DNA of 64,000 bases, from assembly GCF_014695915.1 (NCBI RefSeq), contig NZ_JACJPF010000064.1, positions 1 through 64,000 of the forward strand, read 5' to 3'. The notes below the pieces were generated by a model. The model worked only from the letters and a program-made list of their open reading frames with translations, was not told where the DNA came from and searched no databases. Shown in pieces: positions 34,286 to 43,729 of the stretch; position 1 is the stretch's first letter, and every line of letters begins with the position of its first letter. The DNA comes from Trichocoleus sp. FACHB-40 (lineage in GTDB: Bacteria; Cyanobacteriota; Cyanobacteriia; Cyanobacteriales; FACHB-T130). The translations under genes were made by a program, and so were the position numbers.

Positions 34286-34412
34286 GTTGTATCAGGTCAA
34301 TATTCGCCTATGCGAACTGACGAGTCAGCGTAACGCGATCGCATATTAACCCTAAGAATCGCTTGAGAAATGTACTCGCAACTTTCCCATAGAGTAAACC
34401 TATTCAAATAGT

Positions 34413-34448
34413 TGTGGGGCAGCGATTATAAATAATCGCTGCCCCACA
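34413..34448 (-). terminator. Strong hairpin after the fasciclin gene
   Basis: TGTGGGGCAGCGATTAT (34413-34429) pairs perfectly with 34432-34448. It lies 28 bases past the fasciclin stop on that gene's strand. The T-tail is poor, but the stem is 17 bp. Confidence 0.65.
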
Positions 34449-34475
34449 CAGAGTATTAACTATTTCTTGCGTTAC

Positions 34476-34880
34476 TTACGCAGGAAGCAATACTGTATCA
34501 ATGACGTGGATGACACCATTATCAGCAGCAACATCGGCTGTTGCAACTGTTGCATCATTCACCTTGACGCCACCATTGGAAGCATCAATTTTCACATCTG
34601 AACCCTGAACTGTAGTAGCTGACTTTAGCTTAGCTACGTCAGCTGCCATCACTTTGCCGGAAACGACATGATAGGTCAGGATTTGCTTAAGCTTCGGAAT
34701 ATCTTGAAGCAAGGAATCTACTGTACCTGCGGGAAGTTTAGCGAAAGCTTCATCAGTAGGCGCAAACACAGTGAAGGGACCAGCGCCTTGTAGTGTATCA
34801 ACCAAACCAGCAGCTTTGACGGCAGCAACTAGGGTGTTAAATGAACCAGCCTGAACGGCGGTATCTACGATATTAGCCAA
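34476..34880 (-). CDS. Fasciclin (FAS1) domain protein
   Basis: 134 residues, a single FAS1 domain with no signal peptide or membrane segment: [20 protein letters not shown], the H1 motif [36 protein letters not shown] with the YH motif, and [12 protein letters not shown]. Members are adhesion-type proteins; single-domain cyanobacterial ones are often cytosolic-looking or exported by other routes. It stands alone with its own terminator. Confidence 0.93.
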   Translation of the reverse strand: MANIVDTAVQAGSFNTLVAAVKAAGLVDTLQGAGPFTVFAPTDEAFAKLPAGTVDSLLQDIPKLKQILTYHVVSGKVMAADVAKLKSATTVQGSDVKIDASNGGVKVNDATVATADVAADNGVIHVIDTVLLPA

Positions 34881-35047
34881 GTTTTTTACCTAGTTTTTTG
34901 TCTCTTGTTAACAACTATAAAGGGTATTCTAATAATTTGTCTGTACCTTTAGGCATACACCCACTTCGTTGAGCGAAGAGCCGCAGAAATACTGGATATC
35001 CTTTATACTAATAAAGCTATAAGTTTAATTTAGGTTAAGTGGAGTTT

Positions 35048-35207
35048 ATGCAAAAGTTATAAGATAAAGTTCGATTTTATTTAAGAAGGTTACTTAGCAT
35101 TTTTATAACAATAACTACTGGAATAGCCTACATTACTGCAAATGCAGCCGAGGCAGCGCTTTCTCATATTTTTAATATAAATTCATGTAGTTTTATCCTA
35201 ATCTTGT
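35048..35207 (+). pseudogene. Possible remnant of a secreted protein (signal peptide with early stop)
   Basis: ATG 35048 with GGAG a few bases upstream reads MQKL, a TAA, and then in the same frame DKVRFYLRRLLSIFITITTG and IAYITANAAEAALSHIFNIN. This looks like a signal peptide with an A-x-A cleavage site, and ends after about 50 codons at TAG. It could be the relic of an exported, perhaps PEP-CTERM, protein. It could also be chance. Confidence 0.3.
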
Positions 35208-35434
35208 AGATTAACCTGCTTAGCTGAATTTGGCAAATGCGGAGTAGTGGAAACCTGAAGCAGCGATTTAGCGAAAGCAGATTTTCTGTTTTGTAACGGT
35301 AAGTGCGATTGGGTAAAGCCCAGCGCCTGTCTGAAGAGATGCCAAAAGCTGCTCAAGCGATCGCATACTTCTCTCAAATGAAGCCTAGATCCTTGCTTGC
35401 ACTAAAGGACTCTCAAAGATTTCCGTACCCATAG

Positions 35435-35467
35435 AAAAGCACCGCGAAGTTACTTCGCGGTGCTTTT
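35435..35467. terminator. Bidirectional-looking terminator
   Basis: AAAAGCACCGCGAAG (35435-35449) pairs with CTTCGCGGTGCTTTT (35453-35467), with a three-base loop. There is an A-run on one side and a T-run on the other. It lies just beyond the 3' end of the minus-strand gene at 35481 and is likely its terminator. Confidence 0.85.
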
Positions 35468-35480
35468 CGTTCACTTGTCC

Positions 35481-35894
35481 TTATTTATCAGATGCAAGAA
35501 GCTCTGATACCGCTGCGTGTGCCAACACAACACCAGGTTCGCGCTGGAAAGCGTTGTAGTATTTCCGGGCAAACCCATTGCCTATCTCTGAGGGAGTTAG
35601 CAGCGTGCGAGCATATCCAATCAAATTCTGGACATCCTCCAGGGATACGGGTTCATCAGCTTGGAGCATTTCATCAATCTGCACAACTAGCTCCGAAATG
35701 CGATGCAGCCAAGCAAATTGCTCATGCTCAATGACGAGTTGAAGAAGTTCTGTGTTTGAGACTCGTCCGCGCACCTGTTCGTAGGTGATGCGTTCTGTGT
35801 CAAGCAACATCCGGTGGAGGTGCAGCAATTTGTTCCGCAGATCGCGCAGATATTGATGTTGATGTATTCGTTGTAAAAGTGTGTTAGAAGTCAA
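35481..35894 (-). CDS. Hypothetical helical protein downstream of pirin
   Basis: About 137 residues from TTG 35894 (MTSNTLLQRIHQHQYLRDL), which overlaps the pirin stop by 11 bases. A longer frame up to 35939 exists but would run inside pirin. Helices such as LRDLRNKLLHLHRMLLDTER, ELVVQIDEMLQADEPVSLED and VQNLIGYARTLLTP are followed by VLAHAAVSELLAS. It is translationally coupled to pirin, so it is probably part of the same unit; no known domain. Confidence 0.7.
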   Translation of the reverse strand: MTSNTLLQRIHQHQYLRDLRNKLLHLHRMLLDTERITYEQVRGRVSNTELLQLVIEHEQFAWLHRISELVVQIDEMLQADEPVSLEDVQNLIGYARTLLTPSEIGNGFARKYYNAFQREPGVVLAHAAVSELLASDK

Positions 35895-36777
35895 TTGAAC
35901 CCATCCTCCCGTTACGATAATCTTCAATCGCTTGAACAATTTCTGCTTCGGTATTCATCACGAATGGCCCGTAGCGGACAACTGGCTCGTTTAGCGGTAC
36001 GCCTGCAATGAGCAGCACATCCAATGGCGATCGCGCATTTGATGGATTGGCGATCGCTACTTCCCCACCATCTTGTGCAAACAACACCATCTGCCCATCT
36101 CCTGCACGTTCCTTGTCTGCACCAAACAAACCTTCTCCATCTAGCACGTATGTAAAGGCATTGTATTCTTTTGGCACCGGCTGAACCACTGTTCCGCCTG
36201 GTTGGAGCGTGAAGTGCAGGTACATTATCGGAGTCTGCGTTGCGATCGCTGACTTCACTCCCAGCGCTTCTCCAGCGATCGCTTTTACCGTTACCAAGCC
36301 ATCATCAGTCTGAGCCGTGGGAATTTGCTCCGCCGAGATTTCCTGATAACGAGGTTTCATCATCTTGTCCCGCTGAGGCAGATTCACCCAAAGTTGCAGT
36401 CCGTGAAGCCGTCCGCCAGTCCGGGCAAATTCCCGCTCTGGCATTTCTGAATGCACAACACCCGCTCCTGCTGTCATCCACTGCACATCACCGGAACCTA
36501 ACTGTCCTGCATGACCCTGTGAATCTTTGTGTTCCAAGCGCCCCTCAAGGACATAGGAAACCGTCTCAAAGCCCCGATGGGGATGATCCGGCGCTCCTTT
36601 TGCTTGACCTGGCTCAAAATCAACCGGCCCTAATTCATCAAGGAGGAGGAAGGGGTCGAAGTGGGAAAAGCTGCTTTTGGGGAATGGGCGACGCACAAGC
36701 ATCCCTTCACCCTCCAGCGTTTCGACACTGTTAATGATGCCTGCAACCGTTCGCATCGTTCGTATTTGAGTCGTCAT
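35884..36777 (-). CDS. Pirin family protein
   Basis: About 297 residues from ATG 36777 (MTTQIRTMRTVAG), chosen because AAGGAGACAG lies directly upstream; the frame is open to 36849. It is a double cupin. The N-terminal metal site has the pattern H-x-H (PDHPHRGFETVSYVLEGRLE) and HSEMPEREF with His and Glu. FDPFLLLDELGPVDF and RPFPKSSFSHFDPF also fit. Pirins may act as quercetin dioxygenase-like enzymes or redox-sensing regulators; the role here is unknown. It is divergent from a PadR regulator, which may control it. Confidence 0.92.
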   Translation of the reverse strand: MTTQIRTMRTVAGIINSVETLEGEGMLVRRPFPKSSFSHFDPFLLLDELGPVDFEPGQAKGAPDHPHRGFETVSYVLEGRLEHKDSQGHAGQLGSGDVQWMTAGAGVVHSEMPEREFARTGGRLHGLQLWVNLPQRDKMMKPRYQEISAEQIPTAQTDDGLVTVKAIAGEALGVKSAIATQTPIMYLHFTLQPGGTVVQPVPKEYNAFTYVLDGEGLFGADKERAGDGQMVLFAQDGGEVAIANPSNARSPLDVLLIAGVPLNEPVVRYGPFVMNTEAEIVQAIEDYRNGRMGSIDF

Positions 36778-36964
36778 CAACTGTCTCCTTGATGCCTTAG
36801 TTTTCAGTTTAATCAGAACCCTGGCGAAGAATATGCGGATAACCAGCACTTGCAGAGTATGAAAGCCTATCTAAATTAGGTCATAAACCCCAGACGGCAA
36901 GAAGCTGATGCCTTTAGGTTCTTTGTCGGAGCACATCATTCATTTCGTTTACTTTGATTGCTCC

Positions 36965-36984
36965 TATATGTGATTACTCATATA
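36965..36984. promoter_or_regulatory. Possible PadR operator in the pirin-padR intergenic region
   Basis: An inverted repeat TATATG (36965-36970) with CATATA (36979-36984) and an eight-base centre. PadR sites usually read ATGT-n8-ACAT; here the second half-site differs. It lies in the divergent promoter region, 63 bp before the padR start. Confidence 0.4.
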
Positions 36985-37046
36985 TTAGCATAAGATCATA
37001 AGTAACCAATAGAGCTTCCACTACTTCATTCTTCGGAAAACCGTCT

Positions 37047-37583
37047 ATGTCTCTGGCACACGCAATTCTGGGTTTACTTCAGCAACAAGAGAGGACGGGT
37101 TACGACCTGAAAACAGGCTGCTTCGATGGATGTATTGCTCACTTGTGGCCCGCAGACCAAGCACAAATCTACAGAACCCTGGATAAACTGGTTGAGCAAG
37201 GTTGGATTACCTGTACTGTAGAAATTCAGAGCGATCGCCCCAATCGCAAAGTTTACAGTTTGACAGAGGCAGGACTAGCTGAATTAATCCGGTGGCTTCA
37301 ATGTCCTCAGCCTTTAGCAACGGTAAGAGAACCGTTACTCATTCAAATGTATTTCGCTGCACAGCTATCAAATGATGCGATTATTAATCTGCTAGAACAG
37401 CAGCTAGCTGCACGTCGCGAAAAGCTGGCTGAGTGTGAGAATATTGATTTACCAACTCTGGGCGACAAAGCTGCTAGTCGCGAACAGATTATGCAACGCC
37501 TGGTACTGGAGTTGGTAATGCGAAGAGAACAAACTTATATTGATTCGCTCAAGAGTGCCATTGATGTCATTCGCCAGCAGTGA
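37047..37583 (+). CDS. PadR family transcriptional regulator
   Basis: 178 residues. The winged helix (1-90) has SLAHAILGLLQQQERTGYDL, the recognition helix QIYRTLDKLVEQGWI, and the wing NRKVYSLTEAGLAELIRWL. The C-terminal dimerisation helix runs ISLLEQQLAARREKLAE-like to EQTYIDSLKSAIDVI. PadR proteins repress detoxification, efflux or metabolic genes and often their own. The likely target is the divergent pirin gene pair. Ligand unknown. Confidence 0.93.
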   Translation: MSLAHAILGLLQQQERTGYDLKTGCFDGCIAHLWPADQAQIYRTLDKLVEQGWITCTVEIQSDRPNRKVYSLTEAGLAELIRWLQCPQPLATVREPLLIQMYFAAQLSNDAIINLLEQQLAARREKLAECENIDLPTLGDKAASREQIMQRLVLELVMRREQTYIDSLKSAIDVIRQQ

Positions 37584-37718
37584 GCTTTTTAGGTAACACA
37601 TCTACTTTCTATTGTCAAGTTAATTTAGATGCGTTTACCCCGGATTACTATATAGCGATCGCGTCTTTATTTGCAAAGAGCGATCGCTATCAATCATGGT
37701 CAGCCAATCAACAACAGA

Positions 37719-39227
37719 TTATTTAGCAAACAGCGCTTTTGATGCAGATACACCAGCCAGCCGCATCTGTCTCCTCAATTGTAAGCTTAACAATGTCATA
37801 GCGCTCCATTGCCCCAAGATCACCATAAAAACAGTAATCACGGAGGCTTCTTTTACAGCCATCAAAGGAAAAGCGGTAAGCAGCCAAACACCAGGATTTT
37901 TATAAAATGGCATCGACAGCAAGCCGAAAAAGACCGGGGGGAATGCAATCAAAGCTGTTACAGTCATGCTAGCCCAGAGCGATCGCTTATCTGTTTTCAT
38001 AAACAACAGACTCTGAACTATAACTGCGTAAATCAAAATCCAGTTTAGACTTAGTATCAAACCTAAAATTGCTTGCATCTTCTCAGAATTTGCCGGCCAA
38101 GATAAAATCCAAGCCCCCCAAACTGCTGTTTTAATTCCCAAATTAATCGCCACTGCTACAACAGCTGGGCTTTTTTCACCCCAAATCAAATCCTGAACTA
38201 AATCACTCTTCCAGAACCCTCGGCGTTTAGAAACCCTTTCTCGGCGGTAACGCGCCCAAGTCTGCAACGATTGACGGTGAGGTGACAAAGCAGCAATTAA
38301 CCCTACAAACCAAAGCAAGTTTATTATTTCAAAAACTAAGGTCAATAGTGACAAAAACCCGTAATCAGAGGTTCTTGCTGGGTTCAAAACATTGTTTTGC
38401 AGACAGAATCCTATAAGCAGAACTTCAAAACAACCCGTTATCCAATAACTTTGTTTTTTGCTGATTAAAGTAGCATTCGCATTAGAAAAACGTCGGTTTA
38501 ATGCTTGCCAAATCCAGTAAGTCCACAAACCAAAATTCAGCATTATAAAACCTTCGGCCAACACTACACTACCAAGTGGTAAGTGGAACCATTGCAAACT
38601 GTAAATATTGATGCTGGTTAAATCGAAATCCTTACTCCTCACCAAGTCCATAGCAAAATTTAGTATTTGTAGCAAAGGCCAAGCAAATACAAAGCTCAAA
38701 AAAGTGCCTGCCCAAGCTTGAAATCCTCCTAAAAAAGCATAGAGCAGAGCAGCAGTGTAAAAGAAACAGCAACCTGCGCCTATGAGGAGATAAAAGCTGA
38801 GAATAAAAATAAAAGGAACACCTGCACTAATAGCAGTCCACAAATGCAACGGCACTGCAAGAGCTACACCCAAATAAACTATAATTGGAACTCCTAACAT
38901 CTTGCCAATCAAAATACTTTGGCTAGATTGGGGACTCAACCGAATAAAATTTAGGGTGCCTCGACGTTCTTCTTTGCCGAGGTCAGTGATTAACATATAG
39001 ACACCTGCCAGCAAAAGAATAAGCGGCAAAATCCAGTTGAGAGTAGAGAATAAGCTCTCCCAAAAAGAATAATGCGCCTGTTCGTAGAGATAGGTCAGTA
39101 GTAAAAACTGTGTTAGCAGAGATATGCTAACTGCTATTAGTAAATTACGGTTTTTTAGGTGTCCTTTTAGTTCTCGCAACAGCTGCGGATTCCAGTCGCC
39201 TAACCGCTCTATCCAAGGTAGATTCAT
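37719..39227 (-). CDS. ABC-2 exporter permease, second copy
   Basis: 502 residues with about 12 hydrophobic helices. It starts NLPWIERLGDWNPQLLRELK and holds KEERRGTLNFIRLSPQSSQS and IGKMLGVPIIVYLGVALAVP, all closely paralleled in the permease at 39349. The two are tandem paralogues, probably forming a heterodimeric permease for the ATPase at 41133. The substrate is unknown. Last gene of a three-gene minus-strand operon; a repeat hairpin lies between it and the first permease. Confidence 0.88.
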   Translation of the reverse strand: MNLPWIERLGDWNPQLLRELKGHLKNRNLLIAVSISLLTQFLLLTYLYEQAHYSFWESLFSTLNWILPLILLLAGVYMLITDLGKEERRGTLNFIRLSPQSSQSILIGKMLGVPIIVYLGVALAVPLHLWTAISAGVPFIFILSFYLLIGAGCCFFYTAALLYAFLGGFQAWAGTFLSFVFAWPLLQILNFAMDLVRSKDFDLTSINIYSLQWFHLPLGSVVLAEGFIMLNFGLWTYWIWQALNRRFSNANATLISKKQSYWITGCFEVLLIGFCLQNNVLNPARTSDYGFLSLLTLVFEIINLLWFVGLIAALSPHRQSLQTWARYRRERVSKRRGFWKSDLVQDLIWGEKSPAVVAVAINLGIKTAVWGAWILSWPANSEKMQAILGLILSLNWILIYAVIVQSLLFMKTDKRSLWASMTVTALIAFPPVFFGLLSMPFYKNPGVWLLTAFPLMAVKEASVITVFMVILGQWSAMTLLSLQLRRQMRLAGVSASKALFAK

Positions 39228-39248
39228 TGCCTTTTTCCTTTATTATTT

Positions 39249-39341
39249 AATCTCGTTCCCAGGCTGCGTCCTGGGAACGCATTCGGGAGGCAGAGCCTCC
39301 TAGAGCCTCCGATAGTCATTCCCAGGCTAAGCCTGGGAATG
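39249..39341. repeat. CCAGG/GGAGGC hairpin repeat between the two permease genes
   Basis: Three hairpins in a row: TCCCAGG/CCTGGGA, GGAGGC/GCCTCC and CATTCCCAGGC/GCCTGGGAATG (39317-39327 with 39331-39341). Same family as 6479-6522. In the operon it could lower expression of the second permease. Confidence 0.75.
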
Positions 39342-39348
39342 AGAAGGA

Positions 39349-41055
39349 TTAGCTAGGTAAAGCAGAACGCCCGGACATCAGAGCTTTCGAGGCAGACTCA
39401 CCAGCCAACCGCAGTTGTCGGGCTGTCTGAATACTCAATAAGCTGAACGCCAACCACTGTCCCAGCACTGATAAACAAACGGTCGTTATCGCAGCGTCTT
39501 TTGCCGCATACCAAGAGAAGGCGGAAAACAGCCACAAACCAGGAATTTCATTAGGTTCGATGGACAGCAAGCCGAAGGTGACAGGCGGCAATATAATCAA
39601 TGCAGCTACTGTACTGGCAGCCCATAGCGATCGCTTCGGTGTTTTCATAAACAGCATCAGCTGCGCTACGCCTGCATAAATCAAGATTAGATTCACGCTC
39701 AGCACTACAGTCATTAGTGCTGATAGCTTATAGTCGCTATCAGGCCAAACCAATATCCAGGGTACGACTATTAGTGAGGCAATCAGCAAATTCAGCGCCA
39801 CTGCCACCAGTGAGGGGCTTTTCTCACCCCAAACCAAATCTTGAACGAGTTTCTTACCACGAGAAGATGTCCCCTCGCGGCGGTAACGCGCCCAATCTTG
39901 CAAGACTTGGCGGTGCGGTGACAAAGCTGCCATTAGACACAAAAACAGCGGCAGATTCAACAGCAGTAAAGCGCCAAAATTCTCGAACAGTCTTGCTGGT
40001 ATAGCGTCTGGATTCTCGAACCATTTTGGTAGTTGCAGAGAAAATCCGATTAGCGCAACTTCACAACAAGCTGTGATCAAGTAACTTTGACGCTTGCTCA
40101 GTAGAGTAGCACCGGAGTTGTGGAAGCAACGTTTCAGCCCTTGCCAAAACCAGAAGGTTCCCAGAGCATAGTTCAGTAAGCTAAAGCTGGCCATGTTCCA
40201 AAGACTGGCACCCAATGGTAAGCCAAACCATTGCCACGCTTGTCGCTGCTCCATTCCCAAAGAATACATTTTCCCTAGAGGACTGGCATCTATTAGATAT
40301 GGCAGTACAACTGAAGGAGAAAATACTTGCAGCCAGTCTAGTGCATTATTACCGGCTACTGAACCGTTGTGAAGGTTCATGGCAGTCATCATGCTCAGAA
40401 AAGCTAACACGATGCCGCCGCCGAACCAAGCTTGGAATCCACCTAGTCCACCGCTGACTAAGCCATAGAGTAGCGCCGCACTGTAGAAGCAAGCGGCACT
40501 AGCAACGACGACCCCGTAAAAGCCCAAAAGAAGGGCTAAAGGAATTTCTGCCGACAGTCCCGCGAATAAATGCAAAGGAATCGCCAAACCTACCAAAAGA
40601 TACATGACAATCGGCACACCCAAAAGTTTGCCGCTGAAAAGGCTGGTAGTAGACTGGGGACTCAGACGAATGAAGTTAAGCGTACCGCGATTTTCTTCCC
40701 GCGCCAGGTCGCTGATCAGCATATAGGTGCCAACCACTAACACGGTTAAGAAACCAATAACACTCAGCGAGACGAATACATCTAGCCACCACAGTTGCCA
40801 GTTAATGTCAATATTGCCAAGGGCATCCCGCAAGCATTTGGTATCGCCAAGTTTTCCTCTGCAATATCTGTTGTAAATGTCGGTGTTACCAGTATCAAGA
40901 GGCAACATGGTGCTATAACTCATTAGCAGTAGCATCTGCCCCAGCAGGGATATACCTACTGCAATCAGTACGTTACGGGGTTTTAAACGCCCTTTGAATT
41001 CTCGCAATAACTGGGGGTTTAAGTCTCCCAGCCGATCTGTCCAATTAACTTTCAT
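39349..41055 (-). CDS. ABC-2 exporter permease, first copy
   Basis: About 568 residues from ATG 41055 (MKVNWTDRLGDLNPQLLREF); an upstream ATG 41115 would add 20 residues partly from an AAATCC-type repeat. Twelve or so membrane segments. Compared with its paralogue it has an extra soluble loop near residues 60-95 with two Cys (RYCRGKLGDTKCLRDALG), likely external. Shared core: REENRGTLNFIRLSPQSTTS, SGKLLGVPIVMYLLVGLAIP. Cytoplasmic membrane; works with the ATPase encoded 77 bp upstream. Confidence 0.88.
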   Translation of the reverse strand: MKVNWTDRLGDLNPQLLREFKGRLKPRNVLIAVGISLLGQMLLLMSYSTMLPLDTGNTDIYNRYCRGKLGDTKCLRDALGNIDINWQLWWLDVFVSLSVIGFLTVLVVGTYMLISDLAREENRGTLNFIRLSPQSTTSLFSGKLLGVPIVMYLLVGLAIPLHLFAGLSAEIPLALLLGFYGVVVASAACFYSAALLYGLVSGGLGGFQAWFGGGIVLAFLSMMTAMNLHNGSVAGNNALDWLQVFSPSVVLPYLIDASPLGKMYSLGMEQRQAWQWFGLPLGASLWNMASFSLLNYALGTFWFWQGLKRCFHNSGATLLSKRQSYLITACCEVALIGFSLQLPKWFENPDAIPARLFENFGALLLLNLPLFLCLMAALSPHRQVLQDWARYRREGTSSRGKKLVQDLVWGEKSPSLVAVALNLLIASLIVVPWILVWPDSDYKLSALMTVVLSVNLILIYAGVAQLMLFMKTPKRSLWAASTVAALIILPPVTFGLLSIEPNEIPGLWLFSAFSWYAAKDAAITTVCLSVLGQWLAFSLLSIQTARQLRLAGESASKALMSGRSALPS

Positions 41056-41132
41056 GAGTAAAAAATTCTCCAGAATCAACGGAATTTTAGAGTTTAAATT
41101 TCCAATCAAATCCAAAATCTAAAATCCAAAAT

Positions 41133-42083
41133 CTATGAGGCTTGCTGGTGTCCCAGTTTGAGAAAGATAGTTTCCAGGTCTTCTTGAGTGCAGTGGAATT
41201 CGGTCAACTCAATGCCGGATTCTACGAGCGATCGCAATAACTTAGCACACTCTTCCTGACTCCCGGTAAAATAAAGACGTACTCGCTCTTGTCCCGGCAC
41301 CACCTCCCATTCTTCGACTAAAGGATGGTTTTTCAGTTGGGTAATAAGTGCTTCTAGCTTACCCAATGTTGACAGGAAAATCTGCTGTCGCGACAAACGG
41401 CGATAAAGTTCTTTTAGCGGCGCACTTTCCACTAAAAAACCTAGTTCCATGATGCCGACTGAGGTACAAAGTTCCGCTAAGTCGCTAAGGACATGGGAAG
41501 AAATCACAATTGTCATCCCAGCTTCCTGCAAGACTTTGATGATTTCCCGGAATTGCATCCTGGCAATTGGGTCTAAGCCGGAAACTGGTTCATCTAACAG
41601 TAGCAAAATTGGCTCGTGAATAATCGTCCGGGCAAGACTCAGGCGCTGTTTCATCCCCCGCGAGAGGGTGGAAATAATGCTATTGCGCTTATTGGTGAGT
41701 TGCACCAGTTCCAAAACTTCTCGCAGGCGCTGGCTGCGATGTGGCTCTCGCAAGCGATAAAGTCGTCCAAAATAGTCTAAGTAGTCCCAGACTGTCAAAT
41801 CGTCATACAGGGGAAAATCGTCGGGAAGATAGCCGAGTCGCCGCTTCAGGGTTGGGTTAGAGTGATCTCTTTGCAAGCGATCGCCATTAATATAAATTTC
41901 ACCCGTTGTTGGTTCTTCAGCTGCCGCCAACATCCGCAACAGCGTAGTTTTTCCGGCACCATTCGGCCCAATTAGTCCGTAGACTTCCCCGGCTTTTACC
42001 TGTAAATCTATATCATTAACTGCAATATGCCGATCAAATTGCTTGGTGAGTCCACAAGTACGTATTGCCAGTTCTTTTGCCAT
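41133..42083 (-). CDS. ABC transporter ATP-binding protein (ABC-2 type)
   Basis: 316 residues. Walker A is GPNGAGKTTLL, the Q-loop region is LGYLPDDFPLYDDLTVWDYL, the signature is LSRGMKQRLSLART, Walker B is PILLLLDEPVSGLDPIAR, and the switch His is in VISSHVLSDLAEL. A C-terminal regulatory domain follows (VVPGQERVRLYFTGSQEECA). It powers export through the two permeases downstream in the same operon. First gene of the operon; the leader faces leuB divergently. Confidence 0.94.
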   Translation of the reverse strand: MAKELAIRTCGLTKQFDRHIAVNDIDLQVKAGEVYGLIGPNGAGKTTLLRMLAAAEEPTTGEIYINGDRLQRDHSNPTLKRRLGYLPDDFPLYDDLTVWDYLDYFGRLYRLREPHRSQRLREVLELVQLTNKRNSIISTLSRGMKQRLSLARTIIHEPILLLLDEPVSGLDPIARMQFREIIKVLQEAGMTIVISSHVLSDLAELCTSVGIMELGFLVESAPLKELYRRLSRQQIFLSTLGKLEALITQLKNHPLVEEWEVVPGQERVRLYFTGSQEECAKLLRSLVESGIELTEFHCTQEDLETIFLKLGHQQAS

Positions 42084-42283
42084 AGCTGCTGGGGGTTGAC
42101 TTTACAGACCGCTAGATTGACCATAGCGTAGCCTTTACCTACAGCATTTGCCATCAGCGTTTCCGAAATTTAAACAAAACATCTAAATCTAAGTAGATTA
42201 AAAACTCCATCGGTACAGTTGCTGTGTATTATATTTACTCTGCAACCACTTTCAGCAGATTAAACATTTACCCATAACGAGCT

Positions 42284-43372
42284 ATGGCACAGAACTACCG
42301 CATTACTCTTTTACCCGGCGATGGCATTGGCCCTGAAATTATGGCAGTGGCGGTAGATGTTTTAAAAGTCGTAGGGAAGCAACTCGATTTAAGCTTTGAA
42401 TTCACAGAAGCACTCCTCGGCGGTGCAGCGATTGATGCTACCTCCTCACCACTACCCGACGAAACTCTCTCAACTTGCCGCAATAGCGATGCTGTTTTAC
42501 TGGCAGCAATTGGCGGTTACAAGTGGGATAATTTACCTCGCCATCAACGCCCAGAAACCGGATTATTGGGACTTCGGGCGGGATTGGGTTTATTTGCTAA
42601 TTTGCGTCCCGCTAAAATATTACCTCAGCTAGTTGATGCCTCGTCATTGAAGCGGGAAGTTGTCGAGGGTGTCGATATGATGGTGGTACGCGAACTTACT
42701 GGGGGAATTTATTTCGGGCAACCAAAGGGCGTTTTTGAGACGGAAACTGGGGAAAAACGCGGTGTAAATACGATGGCTTACACTGAGGCGGAAATTGACA
42801 GAATTGGGCGAGTAGCTTTTGAAACAGCGCAAAAACGCGGCGGTAAGCTATGCTCTGTGGATAAGGCGAATGTGCTGGAGGTGTCGCAACTTTGGCGCGA
42901 TCGCATTACTCTCCTCTCTAAAGAATATCCTGATGTGGAGCTTTCTCACCTCTATGTCGATGCCGCCGCTATGGAACTTGTCCGTAGACCTAAACAATTC
43001 GACACAATTGTTACAGGCAACCTTTTTGGTGATATCCTTTCTGATGCTGCCGCTATGCTTACAGGCAGTATTGGTATGTTACCTTCTGCCAGTTTAGGTG
43101 CGTCTGGCCCCGGTGTCTTTGAACCCGTTCACGGTTCTGCCCCCGATATCGCTGGGCAAGATAAGGCAAATCCTCTAGCCCAGGTTCTCAGTGCCGCAAT
43201 GATGCTACGCTACGGCTTAAATCAGCCTGTTGCCGCAGATAAAATTGAACAAGCGGTATTGCAAGTTCTCGATAAAGGCGATCGTACAGGCGATATCATG
43301 TCCGAAGGAATGAATCTTTTAGGGTGCCGCGCAATGGGTGATAGTTTGATTCAAGCACTGGAGGAGTCCTAA
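42284..43372 (+). CDS. leuB: 3-isopropylmalate dehydrogenase
   Basis: 362 residues. It oxidises and decarboxylates 3-isopropylmalate with NAD in leucine synthesis, in the cytosol. Motifs: [20 protein letters not shown], the substrate loop [20 protein letters not shown] with the Arg residues, [74 protein letters not shown] with metal Asp, and [20 protein letters not shown] for NAD specificity. Full length. Divergent from the ABC operon. Confidence 0.97.
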   Translation: MAQNYRITLLPGDGIGPEIMAVAVDVLKVVGKQLDLSFEFTEALLGGAAIDATSSPLPDETLSTCRNSDAVLLAAIGGYKWDNLPRHQRPETGLLGLRAGLGLFANLRPAKILPQLVDASSLKREVVEGVDMMVVRELTGGIYFGQPKGVFETETGEKRGVNTMAYTEAEIDRIGRVAFETAQKRGGKLCSVDKANVLEVSQLWRDRITLLSKEYPDVELSHLYVDAAAMELVRRPKQFDTIVTGNLFGDILSDAAAMLTGSIGMLPSASLGASGPGVFEPVHGSAPDIAGQDKANPLAQVLSAAMMLRYGLNQPVAADKIEQAVLQVLDKGDRTGDIMSEGMNLLGCRAMGDSLIQALEES

Positions 43373-43465
43373 TTAAACTTTTCCCAAAACTTAAAATTGC
43401 CATGCTTGATTGATGCCATTGCACGCTCTTGATTAACAGCTAACAAAAAACAATAGGGGTTAAAA

Positions 43466-43729
43466 GTGGTTTACGCTTCACAGCAACGAACAGAAACTTG
43501 GACTGAAAGGATAGAGATTCCCGTGTTGCTAGATCCCAGTATCATCAGAGCAGCCAGACAAATCTATCGCACTTACTCGGAAGTTCATCCAGACCGCGTA
43601 CAGCGCCCTTTGGGTGTGGCAATTGACCGATACACTTGTCGCGGAAAGTTGATTTTTTACAATAAACCAATTCTCCTGCCACAAGAGTGTTTTGTACCTC
43701 TTAGTCAGATTGAATCTGAAATTTATTGA
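43466..43729 (+). CDS. Hypothetical protein, cyanobacterial
   Basis: 87 residues from GTG 43466, with a GGGG seven bases upstream. ETWTERIEIPVLLDPSIIRA, ARQIYRTYSEVHPDRVQRPL and AIDRYTCRGKLIFYNKPILL have the look of a compact conserved protein. No domain recognised. 93 bp downstream of leuB, same strand. Confidence 0.7.
   Translation: MVYASQQRTETWTERIEIPVLLDPSIIRAARQIYRTYSEVHPDRVQRPLGVAIDRYTCRGKLIFYNKPILLPQECFVPLSQIESEIY

Larger units (their letters stand above)
34881..35480. other. Gene-poor spacer
   Basis: 600 bp between the fasciclin gene and the 35481 gene. The first 150 bp hold the fasciclin leader. A secreted-protein-like remnant lies at 35048-35207 and a strong terminator at 35435-35467. 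No other feature is visible. Confidence 0.6.
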
